The notes below the pieces were generated by a model that was given only the letters and a program-made list of their open reading frames with translations, had not been told where the DNA came from and did not search any database. Positions 21,301 through 32,539 of a stretch of 64,000 bases of DNA are shown piece by piece (position 1 is the stretch's first letter; each line of letters starts with the position of its first letter). This DNA comes from Platycnemis pennipes (Eukaryota > Arthropoda > Insecta > Odonata > Platycnemididae), in assembly GCA_933228895.1 (NCBI GenBank), contig OW121846.1:146276746-146340745 (forward strand), given 5' to 3'. The position numbers and the translations under genes were made by a program.

Positions 21301-23265
21301 CGAGGCTAATTTATGGGAAATATGGTGACAAGATGTGGAGTGAATGACGTGGTCAGTGAAAGTAGGTTTACGAATGGGAAAAATCAAAACGACCCTTGTC
21401 AATGGAAATGGTTGTATCTAGAGCGTGGAAAAAAAGTCTTTTGACTTTTTGTAAAAGTGGGACTTTTGTGGTTTTATATACAAATCTTCACCAATCTCAT
21501 CAAATAAAACAGTTTTTAATGACTTTCTTAGAGACTTTTTGGGACTTTTTTGGCGTGGCGGGACTTTTCTGATTAAAAGAGACTTTTATGGGCCTTTTTA
21601 TTTAAACCACATGCCTAAGTTAATATTTGGCTGTTGTGGTCACATTTGTTCAACTGTGTGTTGGGCGCATCTGTGTTTTTCATGCGGTACTACACGAAGC
21701 AGAGATGTACTGTAAAATGTAAGCTCCTAACAATTGTTAATGCGAAATTTTAATAATAGCTCCGGAAACTGCAATGAATTCTTTCTATTGCTCCACCGTT
21801 CATGAAATAATCACACTCACTCAGTGCTTCAACCCGAAGGTTGGTTTGGATAGGTGAGGGTAGAGCTAACCCCGCACTTATCCTTTAGCATGTCAAATTC
21901 ACATATTGTTCCTTTCCCTGGGCCACCTCGCACTTCCGAGTTTTTTTTTGCTGAGGGTGTCCAAAGACTTCACAAAGGGATAGATTGATCTGAAAGAATG
22001 CATTGATCTAAGTATGAACCAGCTTATTTGAACCCTGGTGGTCTGCTGACAAGCCGACAGCGCTACACTGTATGCGAGCACTCTGCTTTTGTTTAGGAGA
22101 TTAGTGGAAAAATGATACAATTATATGAAAGATCATCTAGAATTTCCGACGAGGTGAACACGTCACATTGTGTGCAGATGATCATTAAATTAGTAGTTTT
22201 CTTGAGCCGAAAACTAAGTTTTGAACTATTAAATAATGTTTCAACTGCCTTATAACATTATTGATTCTATGTAAAAACTTGTTTTGTATTGTATATTATA
22301 AAATTTTCCCCTTTAAATTTGACTGAAAAAACGCCCTCTTTCCAAGGTTTTACAATGGAGTGTACTTCCACCCTCTTTGTCATCTAATGCCTTATTAGTA
22401 AGAGGTAGGGTGCTGGGGACTTCCAGATATTGAAATAGGGGAACAATGAGATGGGAGGGTGAGTTTAGAAGAAAATGAACCATGGGGAGACGGGAGAGCG
22501 AATATACACGACGTGAGTGGTTAAGCGGGGTTGCATAACTTGGAGCCTACAACCCCGCGACGCCGTGGCGCATGTTTCAGGGCACGTTGGCACCCTGAAA
22601 CCCTGAAAAGGACCCTATTCGTCCTACGTCAAAATGTTAGAATACCTTTTTTGTTGCTTAAATTGTCTACTTTCCAATTATCTGCTTAGTTTTTCCCAAA
22701 ATTAAAACTAAACGATTTAAAAACTAAAAAAGCGATTTTTTTTTTTTTTTTTTTTTTAGTGTTATTTTCAAAATTTGGGGGGTTGCGGGGGAATTTTTGG
22801 TGGTAAGTTAGAAATTCGGATTTAGCGACCCAAAAAGCATAGGATAAATCAATTTACTGAACTACCTCTAATTTTTTCAAGTAAAATCCCCTAATTCCTG
22901 GACTAGCATCCCTAGGCTCTTTTCTCCAACAATTCAGTTAAATTCTGCAACTTTCTCACGGAAATAACTCAGACTCTTGAGAGACTATTTTCAAAAATAT
23001 TGGTGACTTTTTAGGCGACTTTTTTTTTCAAAATTGAAGACTTTTTTTCTGCGATCTAGTTATATCCTAAAATTTCAAATAGTTGTTGGTACCTATTTCT
23101 GTAGTGAACTGAATATTTGGACATAGTGAATTGAGCCACATTACGAATTTATTCATCTGTTGTCTGGTTCCTGTCCACACACAAAGGATGTTGTCCACAT
23201 ACCTGTATTCCCCATTTTTCCTTGCATTTGTATAATTTTGTGTCACACATGTTTTACCTTAACAG
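21301..23265. other. Intron with unclassified repeats
   Basis: No coding similarity found. Two stretches rich in GACTTTT and AGACTTTTT (21430-21610 and 22965-23050) look like pieces of one unidentified repeat; a poly-T run is at about 22737-22757. The last ~100 bp include the acceptor CCTTAACAG used by the next KNTC1 exon. Confidence 0.4.
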
Positions 23266-23458
23266 GTCTTGATTTTGTGGCGGAAAAAATTGCTGATTTA
23301 TGTTCGATAGACCTGGTGAAGCTCAAGCTAAAACTAATTTCTAAATGGATTTCACCCAGAGAGGAAAATATTCCTTCATTAGATATAAGCTGTGTTGGTG
23401 AACTTTTTGCCAAGGAGGGCAGGCTAAAGGCCTATGCATTTGATGAAGAAATTAGGAG
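23266..23458 (+). CDS. KNTC1: KNTC1/Rod exon 4 of 8 in window
   Basis: Acceptor CCTTAACAG at 23257-23265; donor GGAG|GTAAGC at 23458/23459. Phase 1 in, phase 2 out, joining exon 3 as a glycine codon. It encodes LDFVAEKIADLCSIDLVKLK, a KWISP turn and DEEIRR. The pattern 'A.EIA....I.L.K....L..KW' is present at the same place in vertebrate KNTC1, directly after the LI.SLY helix of exon 3, so nothing appears to be missing despite the 22-kb intron between them. Confidence 0.8.
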
Positions 23459-23685
23459 GTAAGCCAATTAAAAACATTCATAAAAATTTGTGAATTGATG
23501 TGGTGCTAGACAATAGAGAGAAATCAGAGAGTGTGGGGTATTTTAAACTTTGGCTAATCAGCAGCCTGGGCATTCATTCCTGTCAATGAACATACACTTT
23601 ACTGTGGGATATTTTTGCAGTAGATTTAGAAAATAATTTTATGCTGGTAATTGAAATGCATTGATCTTTTTCCTGTGCCATTCAG

Positions 23686-23859
23686 GTTACTCCATTTATG
23701 TAAATCCCTTGAAAAGAAAGTGGTGATTGATCACTTAATGTCTCTTGCCATACCACCTTTTCTAACTTCTTTGAAGTTGAAAATTTTTATTTGCATCCGG
23801 GAGTTAGATGAGACATACGCATTATCTCTATGGGATGCAAAACATGGACTTGATTTGGG
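23686..23859 (+). CDS. KNTC1: KNTC1/Rod exon 5 of 8 in window
   Basis: Acceptor GCCATTCAG at 23677-23685; donor TTGGG|GTAAGT at 23859/23860. Phase 2 in and out. Completes an Arg codon and reads LLHLCKSLEKKVVIDHLMSL through KLKIFICIRELDETYALSLW to HGLDL. The 'LK..I..I.ELDETY.LSL' stretch aligns with 'ALQCLFYLADKETIESL' of the human protein. The donor matches the consensus closely. The next intron is 13.5 kb. Confidence 0.8.
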
Positions 23860-24417
23860 GTAAGTTGCTTTTACCAAATTTCTTAGCAAAATGATACAGA
23901 TTTGAAAATATTTGATAAAATAATTAAAACTGTTTTAAAACCTCATTAATTTAAAGATTATTGTGTTTAGACTAAGTCTTATGTGTCTTTTCACTAAAGA
24001 AACTTAGAAATCTAGCCACTTACAGAGGATTAAATGCAAATGTTTTTGAAAATTTATTTCTTTTATTAGGAGTTTTTTCCATTATTTCTTATGATGTTAT
24101 ATGTAGTTTTAATTGTCATCTTTTAGTCCTTTAAGTTTACAGAGAGTCTTCTCAGCTCTTTTTTTCAAGAGTCATCGTATTAGCATATGTATTTTATTAC
24201 ACTGCCGTTAGTTTTCCACTGATTAATTCTAAAGATTCAGGCGATACGGAGTGGAAGCGAAACATGTTCACTCAGAAAGAAAACACACGAGCCAAATCCA
24301 CAAAAATAATAAAATATACTACGACCCGGGTTTCACTGTATTACAGAAAATGACTTGGCTTAACTTGTCCTCTCCTTATATACATTACAAATCACGGGTA
24401 AATGACACTCTGTTTAT
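23860..24417. other. Intron with a Penelope-like terminal remnant
   Basis: AT-rich intron. Around 24236-24350, ATTCAGGCGATACGGAGTGG, AAGCGAAACATG and then ACTACGACCCGGGTTTC resemble the terminal region of Penelope-like elements, where a hammerhead motif (CTGA..GA ... GAAAC) is common; the CTGA part is degraded here. Low confidence. Confidence 0.3.
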
Positions 24418-27263
24418 CAGGGTGTCCACTGACCGGGAAAACCTGGAAAATCGGGAATTATTCGTGAATTTTCAATGCAGGGAATTGTTCGTGGATTATT
24501 CGTGATTTTTTGGTCTGAGCCGGGAATTTTAAAAATTCTTACTTCAAGACAAAAAATCCTTATTTTATAAATAGGATAAATAAAGATGACTTTAAGATAT
24601 GGATTTGCCGTTGGTATGAATGAATAAATAAACCACGGAAAAGTTGTTAGGCTCAATGTATTGTCAGCACTGTGTGGATCGGAGACGTTCAACTGTTCCA
24701 CTGTCGAACGGATGCCTTCAGCATCACGTCAAGTGCCCTTTGTTTTCATTCATTGCACATCGGACTAAGCCCATGATACGCAAACATAAGCCTAATGTGG
24801 AGTGATGGCCGGATTGGATCCAAAGATCCACGGATCTTTCATTTTACTCAGTTCCGGATTCGAATCCAGAGACACGGTATAAAAACGGATCCGGATCGTA
24901 GATTTTAAATTTTCGTGGCTTAGCAATCGAAGTGCCCCGTGAATGGAATGTAGGTGCGGTAGATATTGACAAGAAGAGGATGTGTAACTCAGGTCACGAA
25001 ATTAGATGAAGATGTTCCCGTGCAACTAGAAGCAAAATAAAGAAATATGACTTTTCCCCATTACCCCGGTATCGCGGGAAAAATTACGTAGGATGTCACG
25101 CGGGTAGCCTACATTCGCCGGGATCAGGCGGACAACGAGAACTAGTTTACTGTGCGAAGTTCGATTCGTATCGCAGTTTAATTTTTCTTTCAGTCATTGC
25201 ATCGAAAATGTTATCATCTTCAATTTCAAACCATTACATCTGAATACTCACTTTATAATACTCTTGTTGTTTAAATTAGATTTACAAATGTACCATTAAT
25301 AAATTAAGGATGGTCGGGTTGGATCCACGGGTCTTTCATTTCACTCGCTACTGAAATCATATCCGAAGACAGTAAAAATTCAGATCCGGATCGGAGATTT
25401 TAAATTTCTCGGCTTAGTGATTGATGCGCCCCGCGAATGTAATATACGTATGTATGTTAGATACTGACAAGGAGAGATTGTGTAACTTGGTCACGAAATG
25501 AGAAGATTTTTTCCGTGCCACAAAAACAAAATAAAAAATACTCGTCGTGACTTTTTTCTCCACAGGCCCGGATCCGCGGGAAAAAAAAAGCCGAATGTCA
25601 CGCGGGTCGCCTACATTCGCCAGATTCCCTGAACCTATGATAGCGTAGTTGTTAAAAATGAGGACTAGTGTACTGCAGGTCGCGAGTTCGATCCTTAACA
25701 CTGCCTAGGAATACAGCCTATGCTGTATTCCTAGGGTAATGCAAGTAGGCAGTTAAAAAAAGTGGATTATCAGAAATTTCACATGAATTTATAATTTAAA
25801 AAAATGATCAAATTTGGCGTTAGTGAAAGGATTGGAAAAATGTTTAATTGCAGAATTAAATCGTGTAATCATTATGTTAACTTTACAATGTATTTTTGAG
25901 TGACGCATTTGTAAATGTAGGTAGTTTAAACGATAGAAGTACAAAAAAGTCAGTATCCACACAAAAAGGTTGGAAATGAAAGATGATAAACTTTTTGATT
26001 CAATGGCTGAAAGAAAAATTTTAAACAGCGATAATAATCGAACTTCATTACCTGCAGTCCACTACCCCACTCTGCTATTGTCGGCTTACCTGATTTAGGA
26101 GAATACATTCTCCCCACATGTAATTCTTCTTTTTTCTTGCAAACCCAGGCCAATTTGGAGAGAATATCCGAGACTTTTTTTTAAATTTTGTTTAGAGTAG
26201 CATGAAGAAAGGCTAATTTAATTTCAAGATCAGAGTTACACAACCTCTTCTTAGGAGTAGAAAATTCTCAAATTTCATTTCAAAGGTTATTTGAAATAAG
26301 ACATTTCAAAATTACCAGTGTAGCAGCTTGAAATATTCTATAATAATTTTTTCGTCTTAAAAATGGAATCCCTGGATATTCCATAAATGGGATCTCTTGG
26401 CCGCATTTAATTGTTTCTGTTTCTAAAAAAGAATTGGAAAGCATTCAAGGATTTGTTAATAATTGGAAAATAATTCCTTTATTAATGAAAATGAACTTAT
26501 AATGTTTCTTTTAACTGCACATTTGATGTGATCGGATACTTTAGTGTAAGTACAGTGTAAGTTGGCTTTCTGGTAGGCTTTGCAATGTATTTTTTACAAA
26601 CTTTTCTATAATTTTTTGAGAAATCTAATTGCTGATGTTTGTTAGATATATTCAGGATGCGCTTACTTGAATTGGGATTTTTATTACATTACTTTTTATT
26701 AGAAAAAGATGGTGTAGGATACTAAAGACTGTTATGATTTCACTTTTTTCTGTAGATGTAGTCTACCAGTACAAAAATGTTACATTCTGATTCTGAGTGA
26801 ACAGAAAATTGAGGTTTTTGGACTTAAAATAGAAAAGCATGGCAATAAATATTAACATAGAAAATCATCATTCCATGAACAGTGGTTGAATGCTGAAGAC
26901 TTTAGCCAGTGGGTTCTTTAAGTTCCTCTTGTAGAAGAATTTGTAATTTCTCATGGAAGTGCTAATTTAGAAAGAGGGTGTTCAATCAAAAAGTATTTTA
27001 TCTTTCCCAACCAACAAAGAGAGTCTCGTACTACCAATAAAACTACATATTTAATTACTTTAATTTATCAATTATTTCTTATTTAATTACTTTATCTATA
27101 TTATGCTATGGGTTGAACTACAAAAAATCCATATTCTATATAGAACTTGAAAAACATCACTTTTGACTCGTACAAGAACCACGATATATTAGCCTGTAAA
27201 TTTTTATAAATTTTGCCTTGAAAACCTTGAATTATGCTTGAATTTTATATTTTGACTTTCGTG
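24418..27263 (+). mobile_element. CAGGGTG-ended DNA repeat, copy 2 (uninterrupted)
   Basis: 2.85 kb, nearly identical to copy 1 (about 20 differences counted by eye over the whole length, under 1%). It provides the empty site for the BEL insertion (GACT|GTTATG at 26730/26731). Its right end stops at ACTTTCGTG, just short of the GGGCACCCTG end seen in copy 1, so the terminal ~10 bp are lost and no duplication can be seen. It contains the same tandem half-kilobase units, tRNA-like segments and hairpin. No plausible transposase frame. Confidence 0.8.
25704..25735. repeat. Perfect 14-bp-stem hairpin (copy 2)
   Basis: Same sequence as 3029-3060, with both arms and the CTAT loop unchanged. Confidence 0.85.
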
Positions 27264-28128
27264 TAATTGTCTCGGGGAAATCTATGAAACATTGTGATTT
27301 CCATACATATTGTATCGTTTTGGCAATGTCATGCCCATTTTATTAATTTTAAACCTGCAAAGAGGTGATCTTACGAGGACTTCCAAAAGTAATCTTAATG
27401 ATGACAACTTTACCTCATTGCAATTACCCTGATAGCTATAGTTTACTTTCCTGGTTAGCACGTTCATTTTTTGTGGTCCCTTCTACAATGTACTAACCAA
27501 GTTCTACTGTATATGGTACATTTTTTATCAAATATTTTTCGTAAGAAAGCAAAAACGTTAATCCACAGGACTCTATACAAAATTCATGCACCTGCGTTGC
27601 ATTCATCCATGAATAGAAATTTATTGTTCAAACATTATTAACTTGCGTTAAAGGATATCGGTAATAACCCATTCTGATCATGGGTGTTCATGGACAATGT
27701 GATTACGTACACAAACGCACGTGTATTGAAGCTGTTATTTGAAAAGAAAAACTACCCACCACATAAAGCAAAACTCAATAAAGAAGATAGAGATTTAGGA
27801 ATTTGTGTCCTTTAATTATAACATCATTCCTTTTTAAAATAATCCTTCGCTGCGATCACAGTGACCTTGATTTCTTGCGATCAACGCGAGTGATAACTAC
27901 AGAGGGTGGCATTTTATATGAAAAAACATTTGGTCACCATGATTCCCAACACATACGGCAGTGCTTACTCTTCAAAGTTGTGTTTTCTCATTTACATATC
28001 TCACTTCTCCATTCCATGCAATTATGGAAATGTAGTTTCCCTAAATACAATAGCTTGTCAACTTTAATAGGGGAAATAATATTGAGTATTTTGGTAAATA
28101 TATTAACTAGATTCTCCATATTGATAAC
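27264..28128. other. Intron, no gene recognised
   Basis: Unique-looking AT-rich sequence. A short piece at 27455-27520 (GTTAGCACGTTCA, then GGTCCCTTCTACAATGTACTAACC) resembles the ends of the 44726 Tigger family. An open frame at 27803-28273 runs into the palindrome and looks accidental. Confidence 0.45.
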
Positions 28129-28215
28129 TAATGGAAATGTTTCTGAGGTTTCCGCGGCGTTTCTCAACACTGGTAACGGCTTTTGGGCGTTCCTCCGCGT
28201 CGTGTGTTGTCAGGG

Positions 28216-28258
28216 TGACGACAGTTTCTCCAGCCATCCTGCTGGCGTCTTCAGGTCA
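28216..28258 (-). ncRNA. Hammerhead-ribozyme-like motif, left arm
   Basis: Mirror image of the motif at 28266-28308, read on the minus strand, with identical core bases. Confidence 0.4.
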
Positions 28259-28265
28259 GAAGTCC

Positions 28266-28308
28266 TGACCTGAAGACGCCAGCAGGATGGCTGGAGAAAC
28301 TGTCGTCA
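28266..28308 (+). ncRNA. Hammerhead-ribozyme-like motif, right arm
   Basis: Order of elements: stem I strand TGAC (28266-28269), CTGAAGA core (28270-28276), stem II CCAGC/GCTGG closing an AGGATG loop (28279-28294), GAAA core (28296-28299), C, then GTC cleavage triplet (28302-28304) and the stem I partner GTCA (28305-28308). One or two extra bases sit between the CTGAAGA core and stem II, and stem III is almost absent, so self-cleavage as a monomer is doubtful; such minimal forms are described as working as dimers. Folded by eye only. Confidence 0.45.
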
Positions 28309-28368
28309 CCCTGACAACACACGATGCGGAGGAACGCCCAAAAGCCGTTACCAGTAATGGAAATGTTT

Positions 28369-29884
28369 ATTACCCTAGGTGCTCAAGTTATTTACCTCTG
28401 ACAATTATGTGCAAGTCCTGCTTTGCATTTCGAAAACATTTTTCCAAAACTGAACTTCAAAAATTGGGGGTGCTATATTTGTAGGAATACAGTAGGTGGT
28501 AGGGAAGGATTAGGCCCCACCTCTTCTGTGCAAATCATTACTTGTTGTATCACCGCTTATGGAGTGGCATGTGATAAAAGATAAATAATTTACATTGTAC
28601 CCAACTTGCACTGCAGTGGTGTCAGTTAATGTTCTTAAGATCTTTTAAGGGAGGTTGATTTAAGATTAATGCATTTGATTCCCCTGGGAGTTAGTTTTAT
28701 TAAAAAACTGGTTTGATATTAACCTATTGAAACCAAATATTTGGCACTTGGGTGTTTGCACACCTTCCACTCTTTCTTTGATGAATCTCAAAAATACTTA
28801 CAATTATTCATCTTACCACTCTAAGTTAAATTGTGTGCAGAAACAACTTCATCCATGATAGTATTATGAGTAGCAAGCCTTTTATTTTGTAACTACCAGT
28901 ATAGTCACTGGCTTCTCAAATCTGCTGCAATGCATCCCTCAACACCACCCAGTACATTCTAACCTTTTTGTTTGCAATAATAGTGTAGCAGCTCTATCCC
29001 ACAACCTGCCTGGTTTGTTTACAACGTGTTATCGTGACGTTTTTGTTGTAGTTGTGGTCATGGTTGGGAAATAAATCAACTAAGATTAAACGTAATCAAA
29101 TACGTCCAATCCATCGCACTCATAAGGTCATACTTCCTCCTTTATAATTTTACCACAGTTACATCATTAGAGATAACAAAAACAACGAAAAAAGCATGAG
29201 AGAAATCAAATTTAAAGAACGTGAGAAAACAAAATTCTTCGAGAATGGAAATTGCATACACTAACAGTTTTATGGTTATACATGCTACAGAAAACTTATT
29301 CTCCAAAATGATTATAAACACGAATTATAAAAGCGCTGCAGGATTTATAACTACCATTTCTACTTTTGAAGAATTTTCTGCTTTCATTCATGATTTTTAA
29401 CTGTGGGAGCTCACCAATTTTCCACATTAAATTTCAATGAACTAATTGATTTTCATATGCGCAAATGCATGAATGCCACCACATGGCTACCAGGCATCCC
29501 AAGAAATCAAAACTTTTGTTAGTTTCTGCATTGCATATTCTATTTGAAATTCAAGTTATAAAATAATCATATCCTCGTACATGAGGGTTCTCTTTGTTTC
29601 TCTTTTAAGCCATTCATCACAAGCACCGCCAATGCCGTTCTTATAGGGTTAGCTACAAAATTTCTAAGGATCAGTAAACTTAGTGCTTTTGCACTTTCCT
29701 CTGAACAGTATATTTGCCAAGTATCGCCTATTTTGAAGTTTTTGAAGAAGTGGGTGCTAGGTAGTATGTAGTGTGCAAGTAAACGAAGTTTACTGCAAAG
29801 GGTTATAACTTTCGAGCTTTGAATTGCTAGATAGTAATAGCTTTGATAGTATGTTAAGAAATTTACGATTATTATGCTTTTCAA
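28369..29884. other. Intron, no gene recognised
   Basis: AT-rich unique sequence between the palindrome and the Helitron. An open frame at 29567-29884 (minus) has no recognisable features. Confidence 0.5.
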
Positions 29885-29903
29885 TCTATATATATATAAA
29901 TGA

Positions 29904-29904
<1 letters not shown>

Positions 29905-29933
<29 letters not shown>
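29905..29933. repeat. (TG)n microsatellite at Helitron left end
   Basis: About 14 TG units immediately inside the Helitron 5' terminus. Confidence 0.9.
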
Positions 29934-29934
<1 letters not shown>

Positions 29935-29937
<3 letters not shown>

Positions 29938-30434
29938 CCTTTATGCATTAATACACCATTCATCGGATCGCCATGAAACTTTGGGAAGTTGTTGAGTACA
30001 TTCCGGAAAAGAGGACTACGGAATCGATATTTCAATATCGATACTTTATCAATATAATATCGCTAAAGTATCGATAAATCGATACATTATTGATACAAAA
30101 TTGAGGTGAAATTATTTAGTTTTTTAAAAGGAATGTATCGTTGCAATATCGATACTGTATTGAATGTATATAATGTGTTTGTCCTTTATGCATTAATACA
30201 CCATTCATCGGATCGCCATGAAACTTTGGAAAGTTGTTGAGTACGCTCCGAGAAGGTTTCTATAAAATCGATAATTCAATATCGATACTGTATCGATATA
30301 GTATCAATAAAATATGGATACTTCGATACATTATTGATACAAAATTGAGGTGAAATTATTTAGGTGTTTTTTTCAAAGTTTTATAAAGTATCATTACAAT
30401 ATCGATACTGTATTGATAAAATATTGGTAACTTC
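29935..30434 (+). repeat. Two 245-bp tandem units rich in ATCGATAC
   Basis: Units start TGTCCTTTATGCATTAATAC at 29935 and 30180; a third, shortened one begins near 30434 (CATGCATTACCACAACATTC). Each carries a dense run of ATCGATA and TATCGAT palindromes. Confidence 0.8.
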
Positions 30435-30480
30435 ATGCATTACCACAACATTCATCCTATTTCCATGAAGCTTTGGTTAG

Positions 30481-31757
30481 TTGTTTTGTTCACTCCATGA
30501 AGGTTTGTACAATATCGACACTGGAGACGGGATGTGCATCCCATTGAACTTGCAATTCATTGAAACACTCACGTGCAACATATTCAAATCATCCGGCATG
30601 GGACAAATATTTCAGAAATGCCAACTTATTGCTTGGGATGAATGCACATTGGTGCACAAAGCATCGCTCGAGGCTCTGGATCGATCATTGCAAGATTTCC
30701 GTTGAATCCTGAGACCATTTGAGAACGCATTAATATTGCTTGCACGACATTTCAGGCAAACATTACCTGTAATTCCTCGATTGACACTAGCGGATGAAAT
30801 AAATGCTTGCCTGAAATATTCTACTTTGTGATGACATGTAAAGGCGTTAAAATTATATACAAATATGCGTGTCCAGCTGCAAAACAATCGATCAGCTGAG
30901 ATAAACTCACATAAATTGCTGGAAATTGGGAACGGAAAGGTGCCGGTTGATCTGACCTCGGGTAAAATTCATTGCCTCATAAATTTTGCAATTTAGTAAC
31001 GTCAAAAGAAGAGATGGTTGAAAAAGTATTTCCCAATATTCAAATCAATTATAAGGATCACTATTGGCTAAGTGAACAAGCTATTCTTGCGGCCAAGAAC
31101 AAAGACTTCTGCGAACTAAACAATATTATTCAGTCTAACACTCTAAACGACGCAGGCACATATGTACAAGACCGTCGACGATGTCGTGGAAGCAGATGAT
31201 TCAATTGGTTATCGAATGGAATTTTTGAATTTACTCGATCTGCCAGGGATGCCACCGCACGTACTGAAATTGAAAATGGCGTTCCAGTTATCATGTTGCT
31301 AAATATCAACCAGACAAAGCTTTGCAACGGCATGCGGCTTTCAGTAAATAAATTAATGAGCAACGTCGTAGAATCCACAATCTGGACAGGAACTTTCAAA
31401 GGCGAAGATGTCCTCATTCCTCGCATTCCTATGTATCCAACAGATATGCCATTTCAATTTAAGTGATTTTATTCCCAATTCGATTGGTATTTGCATTCAC
31501 CATCAACAAAGCTGAGGGCCAATCTTTAGAACTATGCGGTTTAGATCTAGACACGGATTGCTTCTCACATGTACGTGTATTTTGTTGCGTGTGTGTTGCG
31601 TGTTCTACGTGTATGTTGCGTGTTCTACGTGTATGTTGCGTGTTCTACGTGTATGTTGCGTGTTCTAGAGTTGGCAAACCAAACAATGTCTATATCTGCA
31701 CGGACAATGGAACAACAAAAAATATTGTATACCCATATGAATTGTGAAATTAAACAT
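30481..31757 (+). pseudogene. Helitron helicase (PIF1-type), C-terminal remnant
   Basis: Pieces in order: WDECTLVHKASLEALDRS (30638 on; the DE of helicase motif II), a gap with stops, then HKFCNLVTSKEEMVEKVFPN and AILAAKNKDFCELNNII (30972-31199), then TKLCNGMRLSVNK-like and GEDVLIPRI traces (31300-31430), and finally PIRLVFAFTINKAEGQSLEL and VACSRVGKPN.VYICTDNGT (31463-31747), which include motifs V and VI. The order and spacing match the Helitron helicase. Frameshifts, stops and an internal deletion after DLR (30705) make it dead. A 20-bp tandem expansion interrupts motif VI. Confidence 0.85.
31601..31660. repeat. Three perfect 20-bp tandem units inside helicase motif VI
   Basis: TGTTCTACGTGTATGTTGCG three times in a row, with partial copies on each side (31591-31600, 31661-31667). 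It lies between DCFSH and VACSRVGKP; the 60 bp total keeps the frame. Confidence 0.95.
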
Positions 31758-32539
31758 ACTATAAACGTGCGCTTTCCATTTAACCAGATTGAGCCACAGC
31801 AACGCGTGGCCGGGTCAGCTTGTTCATGTATAAAACTCTTAATATGTACTGTAATTTTCAATAATTATTAAAACAGAATTCAGGCTAAAAAGGATACCAT
31901 TCTCTAAACTGGGAGCTTGGGGAGAACATATTTTGGTGGATTTATCAACAGATGTCACGGTAATAAGTAGTTGTGCTGAGAAGTACTAACCAGTGGTTTA
32001 ATTGCTCTCCATATGCATTAGGGTGGGCCGAAAAACAAGAGTGTCTAAATCGAATCATAATAGTGCGGAGAAGTTGCTACTCGTCACCCTGATAACAAAG
32101 AAAGAAAAATTTTTGAAATCCAGCTAAATCTTCCGGTCGTACACCTCGTTCGAAGTTTCGAAAAATCATAAAAAGACTTTTTTCGGAATTTTTTAAAATG
32201 AGTTACAGTGATTGGATTGCGTTCAAAATCAGTATGTGGCCTCTTCTAAAGGTTCTTTGTCTTAAGAAGAATATGATTCCCCTTCCCCCCTTTTTTTGGG
32301 AGGGGGGGGGGGAGGGGGGACAAGTAGCTCATTGCGTTCAAATTATCAAAAAATCGTAAAAAACATAACTAAAAAACATAACTTTTTTGGGATTTTCTTT
32401 TTATGAGCTATGGTGATCCGGTTGCATTCAAAATCGGTACATGGCCTCTTCTTAGGGTCCTTTGTCTTTTAAAAAAGATATAATTTCAGTTCCCCCCTTC
32501 TTTTAAGGGGGAGGGGAGGGGCATGTATTGTAAAAATGA

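Larger units (their letters stand above)
28143..28354. mobile_element. Palindromic Penelope-like terminal element with 14-bp target duplication
   Basis: 212 bp flanked by the 14-bp direct repeat TAATGGAAATGTTT (28129-28142 and 28355-28368). It is mostly a 90-bp inverted repeat (28169-28258 and 28266-28355, about one mismatch noticed) around the 7-base loop GAAGTCC. Both arms read, outward from the centre, TGACCTGAAGACGCCAGC, AGGATGGCTGGAGAAACTG, TCGTCACCC, which fits a minimal hammerhead ribozyme as reported for Penelope-like retroelements. No reverse transcriptase is left. The target duplication shows it was inserted as this small unit. Confidence 0.7.
29885..31822 (+). mobile_element. Helitron, degenerate and internally deleted
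   Basis: Starts TCTATATATATATA after an A (29884) and ends CTTG before a T (31823), with a GCCAC...GTGGC hairpin at 31793-31810 followed by CGGGTCAGCTTG; the usual end is a hairpin then CTAG, so the terminus is nearly canonical. Upstream are two 245-bp units; then comes the C-terminal part of the Rep/helicase. The Rep (rolling-circle) half and most of the helicase N-terminus are missing. No target duplication, as expected for Helitrons. Confidence 0.85.

Noticed and set aside
27803..28273. 156-codon + strand frame
   Set aside because: Its second part is the palindrome left arm and the first part lacks coding features; it crosses a target duplication.
28160..28360. Palindrome as an assembly artefact (inverted read join)
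   Set aside because: The flanking 14-bp direct repeat and the single mismatch between arms argue for a real insertion, although long-read support would be welcome.
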